Assembly: GCA_022385805.1 (NCBI GenBank)
Contig: MU277685.1
Span: 1 to 64,000, forward strand
Length of the DNA stretch: 64,000 nucleotides
Direction of reading: 5' to 3'
DNA from: Pilatotrama ljubarskyi
Lineage: Eukaryota; Basidiomycota; Agaricomycetes; Polyporales; Polyporaceae
The notes beneath the pieces were generated by a model that was given only the letters and a program-made list of their open reading frames with translations, was not told the origin of the DNA and searched no databases. This document shows positions 24,389 through 34,963 of the stretch, piece by piece (within the stretch, counting starts at the first letter, position 1; every line of letters begins with the position of its first letter). Made by a program: the position numbers and the translations under genes.

Positions 24389-26050
24389 ATGACCACTAAG
24401 AACCTCCGCTTCAGAAGGTTTGGCCATGCTGTCGCGTATCGTCAGGGCCCTCTATGCTGAATATTGCTGCTGACAGCGCTAACCTCGGAGCGGATATTCG
24501 GATATCACTCTCCTTCACGCCCCCTACCGCTACCCTCCCGGTCTCGGACGAGAAGTACCCTTGGAAGTAGGCTATCGTATCTCAGCATCCCAGGCTCTCT
24601 CGCTGACCCTTGTCAGGTCCTTCCTCCTAGCTGCCAAGGGTGAGTGACGCCGACACCACAGACCGCGGATACTCTACTTATTCGTTCTTCCTAGGAGAAA
24701 CGGAAGTCCATCTGACGTGGGTCGACAAGTGAGCGACTAGACTTTGCTCCGCCGCCCTCGTTGACGCATGGCGTAGGCTCGGCTTCTGTGCACCAAAGCC
24801 CGAAAAGAATTACGTGTCCATTGCGGTGAGTCGCCAGCGGACGCGGCGAACGCCCACTCATAATGCAAGCGGCGGCCGCAGGCGGGCCAAGGAACGATTC
24901 TCATGGGCACCCCTCCCGTGACGTTCTTCACGGTACGTACCAGAGTCAATAACCCCCGGTCTCGCATAGACCTCACCCTTGCGCCTCGAGATCCCCGTGC
25001 CCATTCCGGGGGTGAAGACGGTTCAGGTCATGAACCAAACCACGGGACCTTCCCATATCGGTCTTGGTACGTCGTGCTCGTCATTGGAAGGCTCTCCCGT
25101 GTCTGAAAGTGGCGTTCAGGTTACATCGTCGACGGACAGATGTCACCGGCGGCTATTTGGGAGAATGTCCAGTAAGTAACTTCAGCCATTGGCACCTGTG
25201 GAGCGGATAGGCTCACCATGATTCTATGGTGGTTTCAGGAAGAACGCGCTCCTCGTTTCACAAACTCCGGAGCCCATACTCAGGGCCTTCGTGGAGGTGC
25301 AAGGGGCCGAAGCGCCGTCTCCTGGCGATCCTCACTCTGCACCGATCTGGCAGCAGGACTTGCTCAGCTTGTCCACGAACACGATGGTTATGATCAGTCC
25401 TGACAATCACGGTTGGTACGATGCACTGACATATTCGATGGATGAGGGCGGTAAGCCGGTGACACCTACGGCGGATGGGGTTGTCGCTCCAGCGAAACCT
25501 GACAAGGCGGACGAAAGCGAGGAAGAAGTGACATCCGAGACAGAGACGGATGATGGTGCCAGAGGAGCGATTCCTCAGTCTGACGATCACTGGAAGGTGA
25601 GTTCGTCATTGATAGCGAGCCCCTCCGATTCTGACACGAGCATCACTAGGTACGGATTTACAGAGCCGAGGTTGCGTTCGAGGACGCCGGCGTAGTTCCC
25701 AAGGCCGCCCGAGTCATCTGCGGCCAGCTGTCTCGCAAAGGCTACGTTGCGAATGTCGTTCAGAAGGTCATTGTCTCTCTAAATATGGCACTCGCCCCGA
25801 GGTTCTGACACGGTTCTCCAAACAGGACCGGGAGGTCTACGCTACCATCGCGATGACCGTCTTACACGGTGGCAGCTGCGCCCAGGCAGAGAAAGACCTC
25901 CTCTCAGTCCTCGACTCCGAGGACCTGAGGATGGAAGCACCCAATGTTAAGGCGCACGACGGCCTCGCCATGGTCAGCGGCGGCCAGGGCCGCGACGCTA
26001 TCTTCTCTCACTGGCGCCCCATCACCCCCTGCGATTCCGAGTGGTGGTAG
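24389..26050 (+). CDS. Uncharacterised fungal protein, member B of a divergent paralogous pair
   Basis: A relative of the gene at 20672-22545, also without a recognised family. From ATG 24389 (MTTKNLRF) about ten exons splice to a stop at 26050, giving roughly 380 residues. Shared points with member A, in the same order: NLGADIRISLSFTPPTATLPV (A: NLGDNVTLMLCFTPPTPDL), KLGFCAPKPEKN (A: LGFCMPQIGGN), PEPILRAFVEVQG (A: FTPVLRAYLTLNY), PIWQQDLLSL (A: PIWQENLASL), VRIYRAEVAFEDAGVVPKAARVI (A: ARVYKAELAFSSPRIVMKTARAI) and SCAQAEKDLLSVLDSEDL (A: SCQQAERDVVSAIDSDPL). Member B has an acidic linker (DKADESEEEVTSETETDD) and lacks A's acidic/Ser tail, ending PCDSEWW. No signal peptide is visible. The shared order and matching intron positions show common descent; the function is unknown. 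Confidence 0.78.
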
Positions 26051-26754
26051 AACTGAGGGGTTCCAGCATACGCGGCGGATACGTTCCATGTTACGCGCTT
26101 TGATATTGAAGTTGTTCATGCTGAAGCTTGAAGCCTAGGTCGGACGTCTGTTCTCCGGAGTCGTCCGCGTGCAGTACATATTCAAGCAAAAATAAATTGG
26201 CAGAACGCGGTACCCGCAGTGCTTCTCACTTCGCCTGCTGTCAGAGCTGATCGATTGGCAAATACTTATTGAAATACAAGTTTGGCGAATGCCCGCCAGT
26301 TCGTAGTACGGTACCGCAACATCAGTGCTGACAACGATGTGGCTCCCAGTGTGAACTTGGCGCGAGGCCGACGGCCGGGGTTGTGGAAAAGAAGCCATCA
26401 AGTACTTGAACCTAAGCACGAAGTTCCAACTGCCAACAATGAACCAAGAGGCATGCCGCAAGCTAGAGTGACGTTCGGAATCCAATCGTATTGATACAGT
26501 GACGGAGGTACTCGATACAATACAAAAGCAATAATGATAAACAGGGAGAGTGGGCGTCGAGACCGTTGTCCGACAGAGGGCGCTGCCCCAGCAGAGAAGA
26601 TGTGTGCAGCCGCATGACGAGGGCATGGCGGGAGTTTTTCTTGTGAACAGATGTCGACGTAGTCGGGGGCGCAGGGCCAGTAATCTCGATAACGAGCGTA
26701 GCGTGTCGTGTCGCACTCGGGTGCTAGCGGGGGAATAGGAGCTCGCGAAGTGAC
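26051..26754. other. Intergenic, no gene seen
   Basis: This lies between two converging gene ends. The 236-codon minus-strand frame 26135-26845 overlaps the end of the next gene out of frame and has no domain signature, so it was not called. Confidence 0.45.
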
Positions 26755-27437
26755 TCATGAGCGGAGGACGAAGACGGCGGTGAGGACGATCGCGGCGACG
26801 GTGAGGGTGGTGACGAGGAGCGCGATGAGGCAGCGTTTGGCCCATTTCACTTCCGTCCTCCGCATCGACTCGATCATCTCCTGGCGCTCGTACTCGGGCT
26901 TGTTCGACTCCCAGTCCGAGGGCGCCTGCAGGGGCGATAGGAGGATGAAGGCACCGGCAATCCAGAAGAGAGGGAACACTAGGAGGTCGGGACCGGTCAG
27001 AATTCGTTCGAGGAGCAGAGTAGAAGATAGGTTAACTCACGGAAGCCAAACTTGAACAAGTACATAGCCAGAGTGGGTTGGTCCGACACACGACTGTAGG
27101 CCGGTGGGTCGATGGAGCACTCGTACGGGGGCGGGAGCGACTCCACGTCAACGGGGGTGGGCGCACAGATGTCGTCGTGTCGGCTGTCGCGCGTGTCAGT
27201 CAGGCTGGGCGTACGCCGAGAGCTGGAAGGACGCGAGACTCCAAAGAAGTCATCGATCGCATTCGTGGGGAGGTCGTCGATGGACGCGCTGGCACGTGAA
27301 GAATAGGTGCGCGCAGGGGAGGGCTGAGGGACTTGCGCCTCAATATCAAGCTCTGGTGTGGCTGAGCGATCGAAAAGACCGAAGATGGTAGGACGCGAAG
27401 TGGAGGCGGTGGAGGACGAGGCGACGGAGGCAGGCAT
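26755..27437 (-). CDS. PPxY-motif membrane protein, inverted-duplicate copy 1
   Basis: Two exons, 27437-27041 and 26978-26755, encode 206 residues. The N-terminal ~125 residues are Ser/Thr/Pro-rich and hydrophilic and contain two PY motifs in LPPPYECSIDPPAYS, the docking signal for WW domains of Rsp5/Nedd4 ubiquitin ligases. Then comes LYLFKFGF-type hydrophobic lead-in, FPLFWIAGAFILL (membrane segment), a charged linker KPEYERQEMIESMRRTEVKWAKRC, and a second hydrophobic segment LIALLVTTLTVAAIVLTAVFVL ending RS. The pattern (disordered cytosolic part, two membrane helices) is shared by a conserved but poorly studied fungal family. A second copy lies in inverted orientation at 33320-34000. A role as a membrane adaptor for ubiquitin ligase is inference. 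Confidence 0.88.
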
Positions 27438-27603
27438 TGTGGATGCGGGCGAGGTGCGAGTTGCTAGGTGATGCGAGAGGACTTGGGTGGCTGGAGGTGC
27501 TGGAGAGCGGATGATGAGGACATGGCTGAGGGTGCTGGGGGGTATATATCCCGCTCTGGAGAGGCAATCGCGCAGAGGCTTCTTCGGTGGATGGACGCAA
27601 TCG
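27296..27603 (-). repeat. Inverted 308 bp near-identical tract, arm 1 (pairs with 33154-33461)
   Basis: The core promoter, 5' leader and first 47 codons of the PPxY gene match the other copy over 308 bases with a single difference in the TATA box (TATATA versus TATATT). Identity drops sharply on both sides. Confidence 0.85.
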
Positions 27604-28107
27604 GGCCAGAGTCGGTTGCGAAGGAGCGCAGGTGCAGATTGGCCCATCCGGCCAAAGTGATGCAAACAAACGCCTACTTTCCCCAGACTTACCGAACTTG
27701 GCAACTCTCCGGCATGTTGCCCGCCACGCAAGCGCCGATGCTAGCGCTAAGCGCTGAGCGCTGAGCACTCTAGGCGCCCCTTCCTCACATGCGCCTGAAG
27801 TCCGAATCGAGTCGCCACCCATTTTGAATCGCACAAGTCCCATCGACAAATGATAATCATATAGTGCTCTCTGCATGTGCCGTACACATACTACTGCTCT
27901 AGTCGTACATCTTATAGACCTCTTCTACTGGGACTCGACCACCGGAAAGCTAAAGAGTACGCGATACAGGGCCTGTATAGACGGCTGGCTTATGCTAAGC
28001 CAGTCGCGCACAACGATACAACACTCGTACACGCGCGTAACTAGAAATCGTCTCGAGAGCTGTGCAGATCATGGAAATTGACGTGAAAAGACAAAGACTG
28101 CAATCGC
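27438..28107. other. Promoter of PPxY copy 1 and spacer
   Basis: The minus strand carries a TATATA box near 27544-27550, about 110 bases before ATG 27437. The remainder, up to the stop of the RRM gene at 28108, holds no recognisable gene. Confidence 0.5.
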
Positions 28108-31100
28108 TCACTGGTTCAAACCGCCCGTCGCCGCGTGCTTCTCCTGCTTCTCTCCGACATCCTTGTTGACGCGCAAGGGGTCGACGCCTTCACCCAAAGG
28201 GCCCACGCAAAGTGTTGCTCCTTTGAAAGTTTCACCCCCTTCGGAGAAGAATCCGGAGTATGGCGTCGACGGGCTGAGAGACGCCGGCGTGCGAGTCGAG
28301 TAGGTGAGAGCGGGAGAGACGACGGATGAGCTCTCGTCGTCTCCGTCTGCGTCTCGTACGTTGCCATTCTCGCGCACGTCCCTGGGAAAGCCGCCAGCGT
28401 GAGCCTTCGCCGCTGAACCGTTCCTCGTCCCGCTCGACTGGGGGACGAATGCTTGCACAGGCTGAGGCGAGGGAGGAGCAGGCTTCACACTGGCGCCCCG
28501 AGTGACCTCTTTCTGGTTAGGACGAGAGCCAGCGCTAGGTAGGTTGATGTTGCTCTTGCTGGTGAATAGCGTATGGGTATCGGCCTGAGGCTTCTTGGAG
28601 AGATTATTGATGTTCGTGTGACGCGGCGCGTTGATGATGGTGCTAGGGGAGTACGGGATGTGCTTCTGACTGGTGGAGGTAACGCAGGGAGTGCTGATGA
28701 TGTCGGTAGGGAGTTGTCGATTGTTCATGAGAGGAACGGCGTGGCGGAAGCTCGCGGAATCGTAAGCGGAGTTGCTCGGGTGCGAGAAAGCTTGATTCTG
28801 GTTGATATACTGAGAGGGATGGGTGGACGAGCGAGCGCGAAGACCTTGGTCGCCAGCCTCTCCACGCATCTGCGTGGCGAGAGTGTGGTTGCGCTGGCGA
28901 GTCTGCTGGCTTGCGATCGAGAGCTGACGCTCAAGATCGTGGGCGAGCGAGACGGGGTGAGCGTCACGATGCGTGCTGCTAAGAGCCTCTCTGTCAACAT
29001 TCCGCGGGAACGTCGTCATGGTCTCCTGATCTTGGAGCAGGCTTGCGGCAGCATGGAAGTCGTCTTCTGACATCTGCGGTAAACAGTTGAGCAGGCGGCG
29101 GTTAATGTCGCGGGCATTTGAGGTCCGCATGCCCTGGTGAGGCCCAACGTGCCCGTCCTGGAGGGGCCTGTGACGCTCCTCCGGCTTCGTCCTGAACGCG
29201 TTGCCCCTTTGTCGTGCGTGGGCCTGGAGGATCAGCTGTTCAACAGGCGTATAGCCCTGCTGCGAAGCGTTGCGGAGACCCTGCATGCTCATGAGAGCGA
29301 ACTGAAGTTGAGTCTGGTCGTCGAGCATGTTACCGGCGCCGTTCAGAGCATGCTGAGGAAGACGCAAGTCGGGTGCAGCAACGTGAGCAGCCTGCGCACT
29401 GAGAGTATCTAGTGTCGGGGTGCCGCCCACAAGCGAGGTCAAGCTCGAACCCATAGGACCAGTGAACGCTCCCTGTGCCTGAAGAGGTGATGGATTGGTG
29501 ACGAACGCGGACGATAGCGAGGCCCCCAGTTGACCGAGCCCGAGATTGTTGAGCGCAAGCCCAAGGTTCGGAGAGATGGGGGGCTGCAGACCGGTCGCAT
29601 CCAGGTTTCCGAGGGTGGGAGACCCTACATCAGGGCGATGCTGCGTTCCCTTCAGATTCAATAGGGCGGCACGCGCCATGGTCAAGCGAGCCGGGGAATG
29701 TTCATCTTCACGAGTATGACGTTCGTTCCGCTGAATATCGACAGCTGAGGAGCCGAGCGAAGTTTCCCAAGGAGACATACTCACGCGTAGTTCGCGTTGT
29801 TCCGCCGTGTCGGCAAATCTGACCGATATCCTGCATCCCGCATCGTTCGACCCTCGCACTAACCGCCCGTGAAGTCTCTCGATAATCTCCTCGGCAGCTT
29901 CTCGAGATTCAAGACTATGGAGAGGGTGAGGCATTGCGATGACGGAGATGATCAATAGTCCTACCGAACAAACGCGATGATCCTTGGAGGGCTACTCAAG
30001 CGCGTAGGAAAGAACCGCGAGCTCATGATGCGATACGGGGTAACCAGCGCGCGAAGGGTTTCTTCGGTTATACTCATAGGAAGACCCTCCATGTAGAGAT
30101 TGGTGGACGCCGTGTCGCGCAATTGTTCCATCTTTGCCTTGAACGAGTCGACAGGCCCGGTGCTGCACGCCGAAGGTGCGGATGCATAGGCAGTACCGGG
30201 GATCTTGTGCACTTGCTGCTTGTGATTCAATATATCGTAACCGTATGCAAGAGCACGTGGACTTGCCTTTGAGAACGACGGGTGCAGGTTGCGATACTTA
30301 CGCAGAGACTCAATGCATTGTTCTGCCCCCTCCAGTGTCTCGAACCTACGGGTGCAGCGTTGATTATCGATGAGAGGTGTAAGAAGACAGAATGACACCC
30401 ACAGTACAAATCCGTACCCGCTGTGTGTACAGGAGCGAAGGAGTTGATCAGCATGTTTCGTGGCGACAAATGGGCAATACAAAAGCGAGCTGTGGTTGCC
30501 CGAGACCGCTCCGACACATATAAGCGCCCAAGACGGCAGAACCGTAAGAGTTCTCAATGCATAGCGACCGTCACAACAAAGCATACTAGCGAAGTGGACT
30601 CACGAGGGTTTATCGCTCACGTGTCGCGTAAAGGTGCGTACGCTCAGCACGTTACCGAACGGACGCGTCATCGCAAGCAGGTCCTCTTCGGGGAAGTTAG
30701 GAGGGAGGCCGTTGATGTATACGTTCGGAGGATGCGAGACAGTGCTCTGAGACGCCGAGGGCGCTACGGGTGCTTCAGCTGCTCCTCGCTCGGACTGTGC
30801 ACGGGCGGCAGCAGGAACGAACGCCGGAGGGAGAACCGCATCGAATGAGCTTTTCCGTAGGTTACCCTCTTGCAATGGAGCTGTTAAAGGGTTAACGGTT
30901 AGAGCGTTGCGCGTCATCAAGTTATGGATGCAACATACTAGGGCTGTCTTGCTCGCGCATCCTGTAGGCGGAGGTGCTATCGCAACCCGCTGATACTGCG
31001 GATTCCGAGGACACCGCCGGGCTCTCGAGGCCTGGAGCTAGTTCATGTATGTCGATGGGCGTGTCTAGGAGACGTGACTGGAACTGAGGAGCCGCAGCAG

Positions 31101-31344
31101 AGAGTGCTGACGAAAGAGAGAGAGCGGAGGACGTGTTTGGGCTAGAGTACCCGGGAGGAGGAGAAGCGGCATTGATTACTGCGCGTGAAGAGGAATCGGG
31201 AGGGGTGGGAGGGACATGAGGAGTGTAGCCAGACGCTGGGGCTGGGGTCGACGGCGTGTCGCGCGGAGGAGAGCGGGGCAAAGACGCGGAGAGCGAAGGG
31301 GAAGGATTGGGCGAGAGCTGTTCGAGAGCGGGAGAGGTGGACAT
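28108..31344 (-). CDS. RNA-binding protein with two RRM domains
   Basis: A post-transcriptional regulator with two RNA recognition motifs, similar in arrangement to fungal RBMS/ELAV-like proteins. Exon 1 starts at ATG 31344 (MSTSPALEQLSP) with a Ser/Pro-rich N-terminus. RRM1 begins NVYINGLPPNFPEEDL (RNP2) and continues GNVLSVRTF, then SGYGFVLW and FETLEGAEQCIESLRKYRNLHPSFSK on later exons (RNP1 is GYGFVL). RRM2 begins NLYMEGLPMSITEETLRALV (RNP2), with SSPPRIIAFVRLESREAAEEIIERLHGR (RNP1 region) and ISVRFADTAEQRELR. A ~540-residue tail follows, rich in Ser, Asn, Gln and Leu, with VEQLILQAHARQR. Exon 1 ends at an A|GTATGT donor near 30950; the long last exon runs from about 29720 to the stop at 28108. 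The target RNAs cannot be read from sequence. A TATATA stretch near 31594-31600 may be the core promoter. Confidence 0.88.
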
Positions 31345-32426
31345 GTCGTAGGAAAATCGGAGTGTATGCGAAGCTGTGAGGAACGTAGAGAGGGCGATTT
31401 AAGGACTGGGCCGGAGAGCGAGGGAAAGTAGTATGCAGAGGGTAGCTGTATGCGGGGCGAGGATGTCGGGTGTCGGACGTGGGGACTATTTACGGGGGTA
31501 TTCGGTAATCTTGTACTCGGTCGATTAGGGTTGAGGCCGTCGGAAGATGTGGGTGCAGACGGGGGAGGAGGGCGGGGGGCGGGGGAGGGGCGGTATATAT
31601 ACCTGGGAGTGGCGGAGAGGCCGTCCATCACACCCCGTCTTCTCTTCGACAGCAGCAGCTGCGTCCATGCCACTCGGTGACCGGATCGGGAAGAGGGATA
31701 GCATATTCACCGCTCCGGACACGAGGAGACGCCAGCGCGGGCGGCCCAGCGGAGGATCCTCCCAGGCAGTGCATTGACGCACCTTATCCGGCGGATGTCT
31801 TCGCCGCTCGCCGCGCAGCCGGCCTGTGCGCGTGGTCCATGACGCGTCAATGTGACATATCGTAAAGTGAAAAGGAGCCAGCGTCTTCCACCGCCGCTTC
31901 CACAGCGACCACGACAGCAGATCGGGGTGCTCTTCACGTCGCCGGGTGTGATCAATCCTTGGTACCCAAATATGGCAAGACGCCCTCTGACGCCCACTCT
32001 ATGCATTCGCCGGCATTCCAACCTCCGGCGAACTGGCCCGCGGTATACCAATCGCTGTCTCGGCTGGACATGCGCGTGCAGCACTCCATTTTATGGCTTT
32101 GCGAACATTGTGGTCTCGCTACTCTGCTCACCGAAGGACTGCTGTCACCGATTCAATCGTTGTGTGAAGAAGGTGAGGTCGATCGACTTCGAACCTAGAT
32201 CTCGCTACGTTTGTTCTGTCGCGAGGCTTCCTGCGCCACGACAGAAATGTCCGCATCAGGTTCAGATGTTGCATGCCCTTTGTCCTTCGGCTCCGCCACT
32301 TGTCAAAGCAATGATTTGTCTCCTTTAGACTCAGACTAATTTAGGCTGTACTGTGCAGTCAGACTATACGGACGAACGGAAGTATGGCAAGCGCATCGGA
32401 CGTACCACACGAGTAATACACTCGTC
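31345..32426. other. Promoter region of the RRM gene and spacer before tRNAs
   Basis: The stretch starts with the GC-rich leader of the RRM gene and a TATATATA box at about 31594. The rest has only short unremarkable frames. Confidence 0.45.
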
Positions 32427-32529
32427 GCCCGCCTAGCTCAATCGGATAGAGCGTCAGACTCTTACGGGTTAGGCTTAAGTGGCGACCCAGGGCATCTGAA
32501 GGCTGCGAGTTCGACCCTCGCGGTGGGCT
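32427..32529 (+). tRNA. tRNA-Lys (anticodon CUU), intron-containing
   Basis: A complete cloverleaf is visible. The acceptor stem GCCCGCC pairs with GGTGGGC, the D arm is GCTC..GAGC, and the anticodon stem is TCAGA/TCTGA with loop C-T-CTT-A. The T arm is GCGAG-TTCGACC-CTCGC. A 29-base intron (32465-32493) sits one base after the anticodon, the standard eukaryotic position. The discriminator base is T. The mature sequence differs from the tRNA at 32788 only at the wobble base. Confidence 0.9.
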
Positions 32530-32787
32530 AAGGGATGGTTTTCCGTTTTGCAACCAGAGCCGGCGGGCGAAAGGTTCTTGATAGTGCATTCCCGTGTGTA
32601 TTCTATGCAGTCGAAGCCTGCCGGGGTCAAATAGCGGAACCCTTCAAGCACCCATCGTGTTCCCCACAGTTCCCAATACTCCCGAGACCATACTGTGCCC
32701 CGATCTGGTAGACTCAATTTGAGCCTCAGTTATATCCAGCTACAACTGGATGCGATATTAAGGCTAACAGTCAGCATAAAAAGTAAC

Positions 32788-32881
32788 GCCCGCCTAGCTC
32801 AATCGGATAGAGCGTCAGACTTTTATCCGCTCATCGGTAAATGTCATCTGAAGGCTGCGAGTTCGACCCTCGCGGTGGGCT
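32788..32881 (+). tRNA. tRNA-Lys (anticodon UUU), intron-containing
   Basis: The body is the same as the tRNA-Lys at 32427, but the anticodon loop reads C-T-TTT-A. A 20-base intron (32826-32845) of unrelated sequence follows position 37. A short T run about 12 bases downstream (TTTT near 32894) can serve as RNA polymerase III terminator. Confidence 0.9.
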
Positions 32882-33319
32882 ACAGGAACTCTCATTTTAT
32901 CTCCGGAAACTCTATTTTGTTGCTCCGGGACCATAGGGGCGACTGGTAGCCTCGTGTTTGCGTGGGTGTGCACAAGCGAAGTCGCCCACAATCGCCGTTC
33001 GTCGGTGCCCCGTTACGGCCTGTTACGGCATAGCTCCGCTAAGCGACGCGATGGCGAGCACGGTGGGCGATTGTTTGTATCGCTTTGGTCGGACACGTTC
33101 GGGGCGCTTGTGCACACGAATTGGCGCCTGGTATAGCAGCTTGGATTGCCTCTCGATTGCGTCCATCCACCGAAGAAGCCTCTGCGCGATTGCCTCTCCA
33201 GAGCGGGATATATTCCCCCCAGCACCCTCAGCCATGTCCTCATCATCCGCTCTCCAGCACCTCCAGCCACCCAAGTCCTCTCGCATCACCTAGCAACTCG
33301 CACCTCGCCCGCATCCACA
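32882..33319. other. Spacer and promoter of PPxY copy 2
   Basis: Holds a TATA-like GGATATATTC at about 33206-33214 and the upstream part of the repeat arm. No other gene seen. Confidence 0.5.
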
Positions 33320-33461
33320 ATGCCTGCCTCCGTCGCCTCGTCCTCCACCGCCTCCACTTCGCGTCCTACCATCTTCGGTCTTTTCGATCGCTCAGCCACA
33401 CCAGAGCTTGATATTGAGGCGCAAGTCCCTCAGCCCTCCCCTGCGCGCACCTATTCTTCAC
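33154..33461 (+). repeat. Inverted 308 bp near-identical tract, arm 2 (pairs with 27296-27603)
   Basis: Same content as arm 1 in opposite orientation: core promoter, leader and codons 1-47 of the PPxY protein. The first coding mismatch is at 33462 (His codon here, Arg codon in copy 1). Confidence 0.85.
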
Positions 33462-34000
33462 ATGCCTGCGCGTCCGCGGACGATCTCCCCACGAATGCGG
33501 TCGATGACTTCTTTGGAGTCTCGCGTCCGTGGAGCTCTCGGCGTACGTCCAGCCTGACGGGGACGCGCGACAGCCGACACGACAACCTCCACGCACCCAC
33601 GCCGGCTGACGCAGAGTCGCTCCCGCCTCCGTACGAGTGCTCCGTCGAGCCCCCTGCGTACACGCCTGTGTCGGACCAACCGACCCTCGCGCTGTACCTC
33701 TTCAAATTCGGCTTCCGTGAGTGCTGCACGCACCTTTCCACCACACATTGTTCGCTTATGCCCCTTCGCCTTGTAGTGTTCCCGCTCTTTTGGGTCGCAG
33801 GGGCCTTCATCCTCCTCTCGCCTCTACAAGCGCCTGCGGACTGGGAAGCGACCAAACCCGAGTACGAGCGGCAGGAGCTCATCGAGTCGATGCGCCGGAC
33901 GGAGGTCAAATGGGCCAAGCGCTGCCTTGTCGCCCTCCTCGTCACCATCGTCGTCGTGGCTGCTGTCGTCCTGACCGCCGTCCTTGTCATACGCTCATGA
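33320..34000 (+). CDS. PPxY-motif membrane protein, inverted-duplicate copy 2
   Basis: Two exons, 33320-33716 and 33777-34000, encode 206 residues, the same length and exon structure as the copy at 26755-27437. The first 47 residues are identical to copy 1. The rest differs at many positions but keeps both PY motifs (LPPPYECSVEPPAYT), the membrane segment FPLFWVAGAFILL, the charged linker ending RRTEVKWAKRC and the terminal hydrophobic segment ending VIRS. Replacements are mostly conservative (for example Ile/Val and Ser/Ala), so both copies look under selection. Expression of the two copies should be similar because the core promoters are nearly identical. Confidence 0.88.
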   Translation: MPASVASSSTASTSRPTIFGLFDRSATPELDIEAQVPQPSPARTYSSHACASADDLPTNAVDDFFGVSRPWSSRRTSSLTGTRDSRHDNLHAPTPADAESLPPPYECSVEPPAYTPVSDQPTLALYLFKFGFRECCTHLSTTHCSLMPLRLVVFPLFWVAGAFILLSPLQAPADWEATKPEYERQELIESMRRTEVKWAKRCLVALLVTIVVVAAVVLTAVLVIRS

Positions 34001-34963
34001 AACGTCAAATTCGTACCCACGTCACGAAACTCACTTCCTCGGCCACATAACTCCCTGGGCCGCACACCAAAATCGTGGCTCTTTCCGTTCTTGTGCCACC
34101 ACACTCCCGGTTCATGTCTCCAGAGAGGGCCGCGCCTGCGTCGACGAAATCTTCTATACCCCCTAAACTATCATTATACCTCTCATGTATCATTATTGCT
34201 ATCTTCTATAGTAGACGAGCCCAGTGTCCACGAACGCAGACATGCCATCTTCCTTCACAACACACCTTCTCGTCTGTGATCCAGCTTGGGGCTTCGATTT
34301 ACGTTGGCGCGCTGTATCCAGGACCGTGTATGAGGACTGGAAGTGTTGCAATCGCGTCCGCCCAAAGCAGACCTGGCACGAGCGCAGGGAATTTTGAACA
34401 CTGTCGTACACTATTGCCCCTCCTGATCATTCCTCACCCTAGAACTGGTCTGCTTACAAGAAATGAGCATTGTCCGAGTGATCAGACACGGACAGTCAGT
34501 ATGAGTGAAAGTTGTCAGACTGGACGGGTTGGATATATCTGTACCGGCGATGCTTACTGATGGCATGCGCTCCCCGGCGCGGATGCGCAGGCTCTCCGAT
34601 TTCAGGCTGCCACGAGTAATTGTACTCTACAGTCTCTAGGGCCATATTTGATCATATGTTCATAGGTCATATCATATCGCAATTGACAGATACTACTATT
34701 ACTGCATCAGTAACCCGGGCCAAAGCCTCTCGGAGTCACCCACGGGGGAAGACCGCTTCGCGCATGTCACGAATCACGAGACCGTGGTCGCGCTGCGCGG
34801 CTGTATTGTTGTCCGTTTCGGGCGAAGGATGACGCGCGCCAAATCTCAATGGCTGCTTTATAGCCACCCTCAGGCTCGTGTATAAATCTATGGCGATGTT
34901 CAAATCATCTTCATCCCGAACCACGACCATCTTCGCCTCTGTTCCTTCTCACCGGACGCCAGC
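34001..34963. other. Intergenic region and F-box gene promoter
   Basis: No gene was recognised in 34001-34860. A TATAAAT box at 34881-34887 lies 77-83 bases before the F-box protein ATG. Confidence 0.5.
34881..34887 (+). promoter_or_regulatory. TATA box of the F-box protein gene
   Basis: TATAAAT follows GTG about 80 bases upstream of ATG 34964, a usual core-promoter distance. Confidence 0.5.

Noticed and set aside
25853..26138. Small plus-strand frames around the end of member B
   Set aside because: The first is the true last exon of member B read from an internal ATG; the second is a shifted frame without support.
26135..26845. 236-codon minus-strand frame
   Set aside because: Overlaps the C-terminal exon of PPxY copy 1 in another frame; only the PPxY frame is conserved in the second copy.
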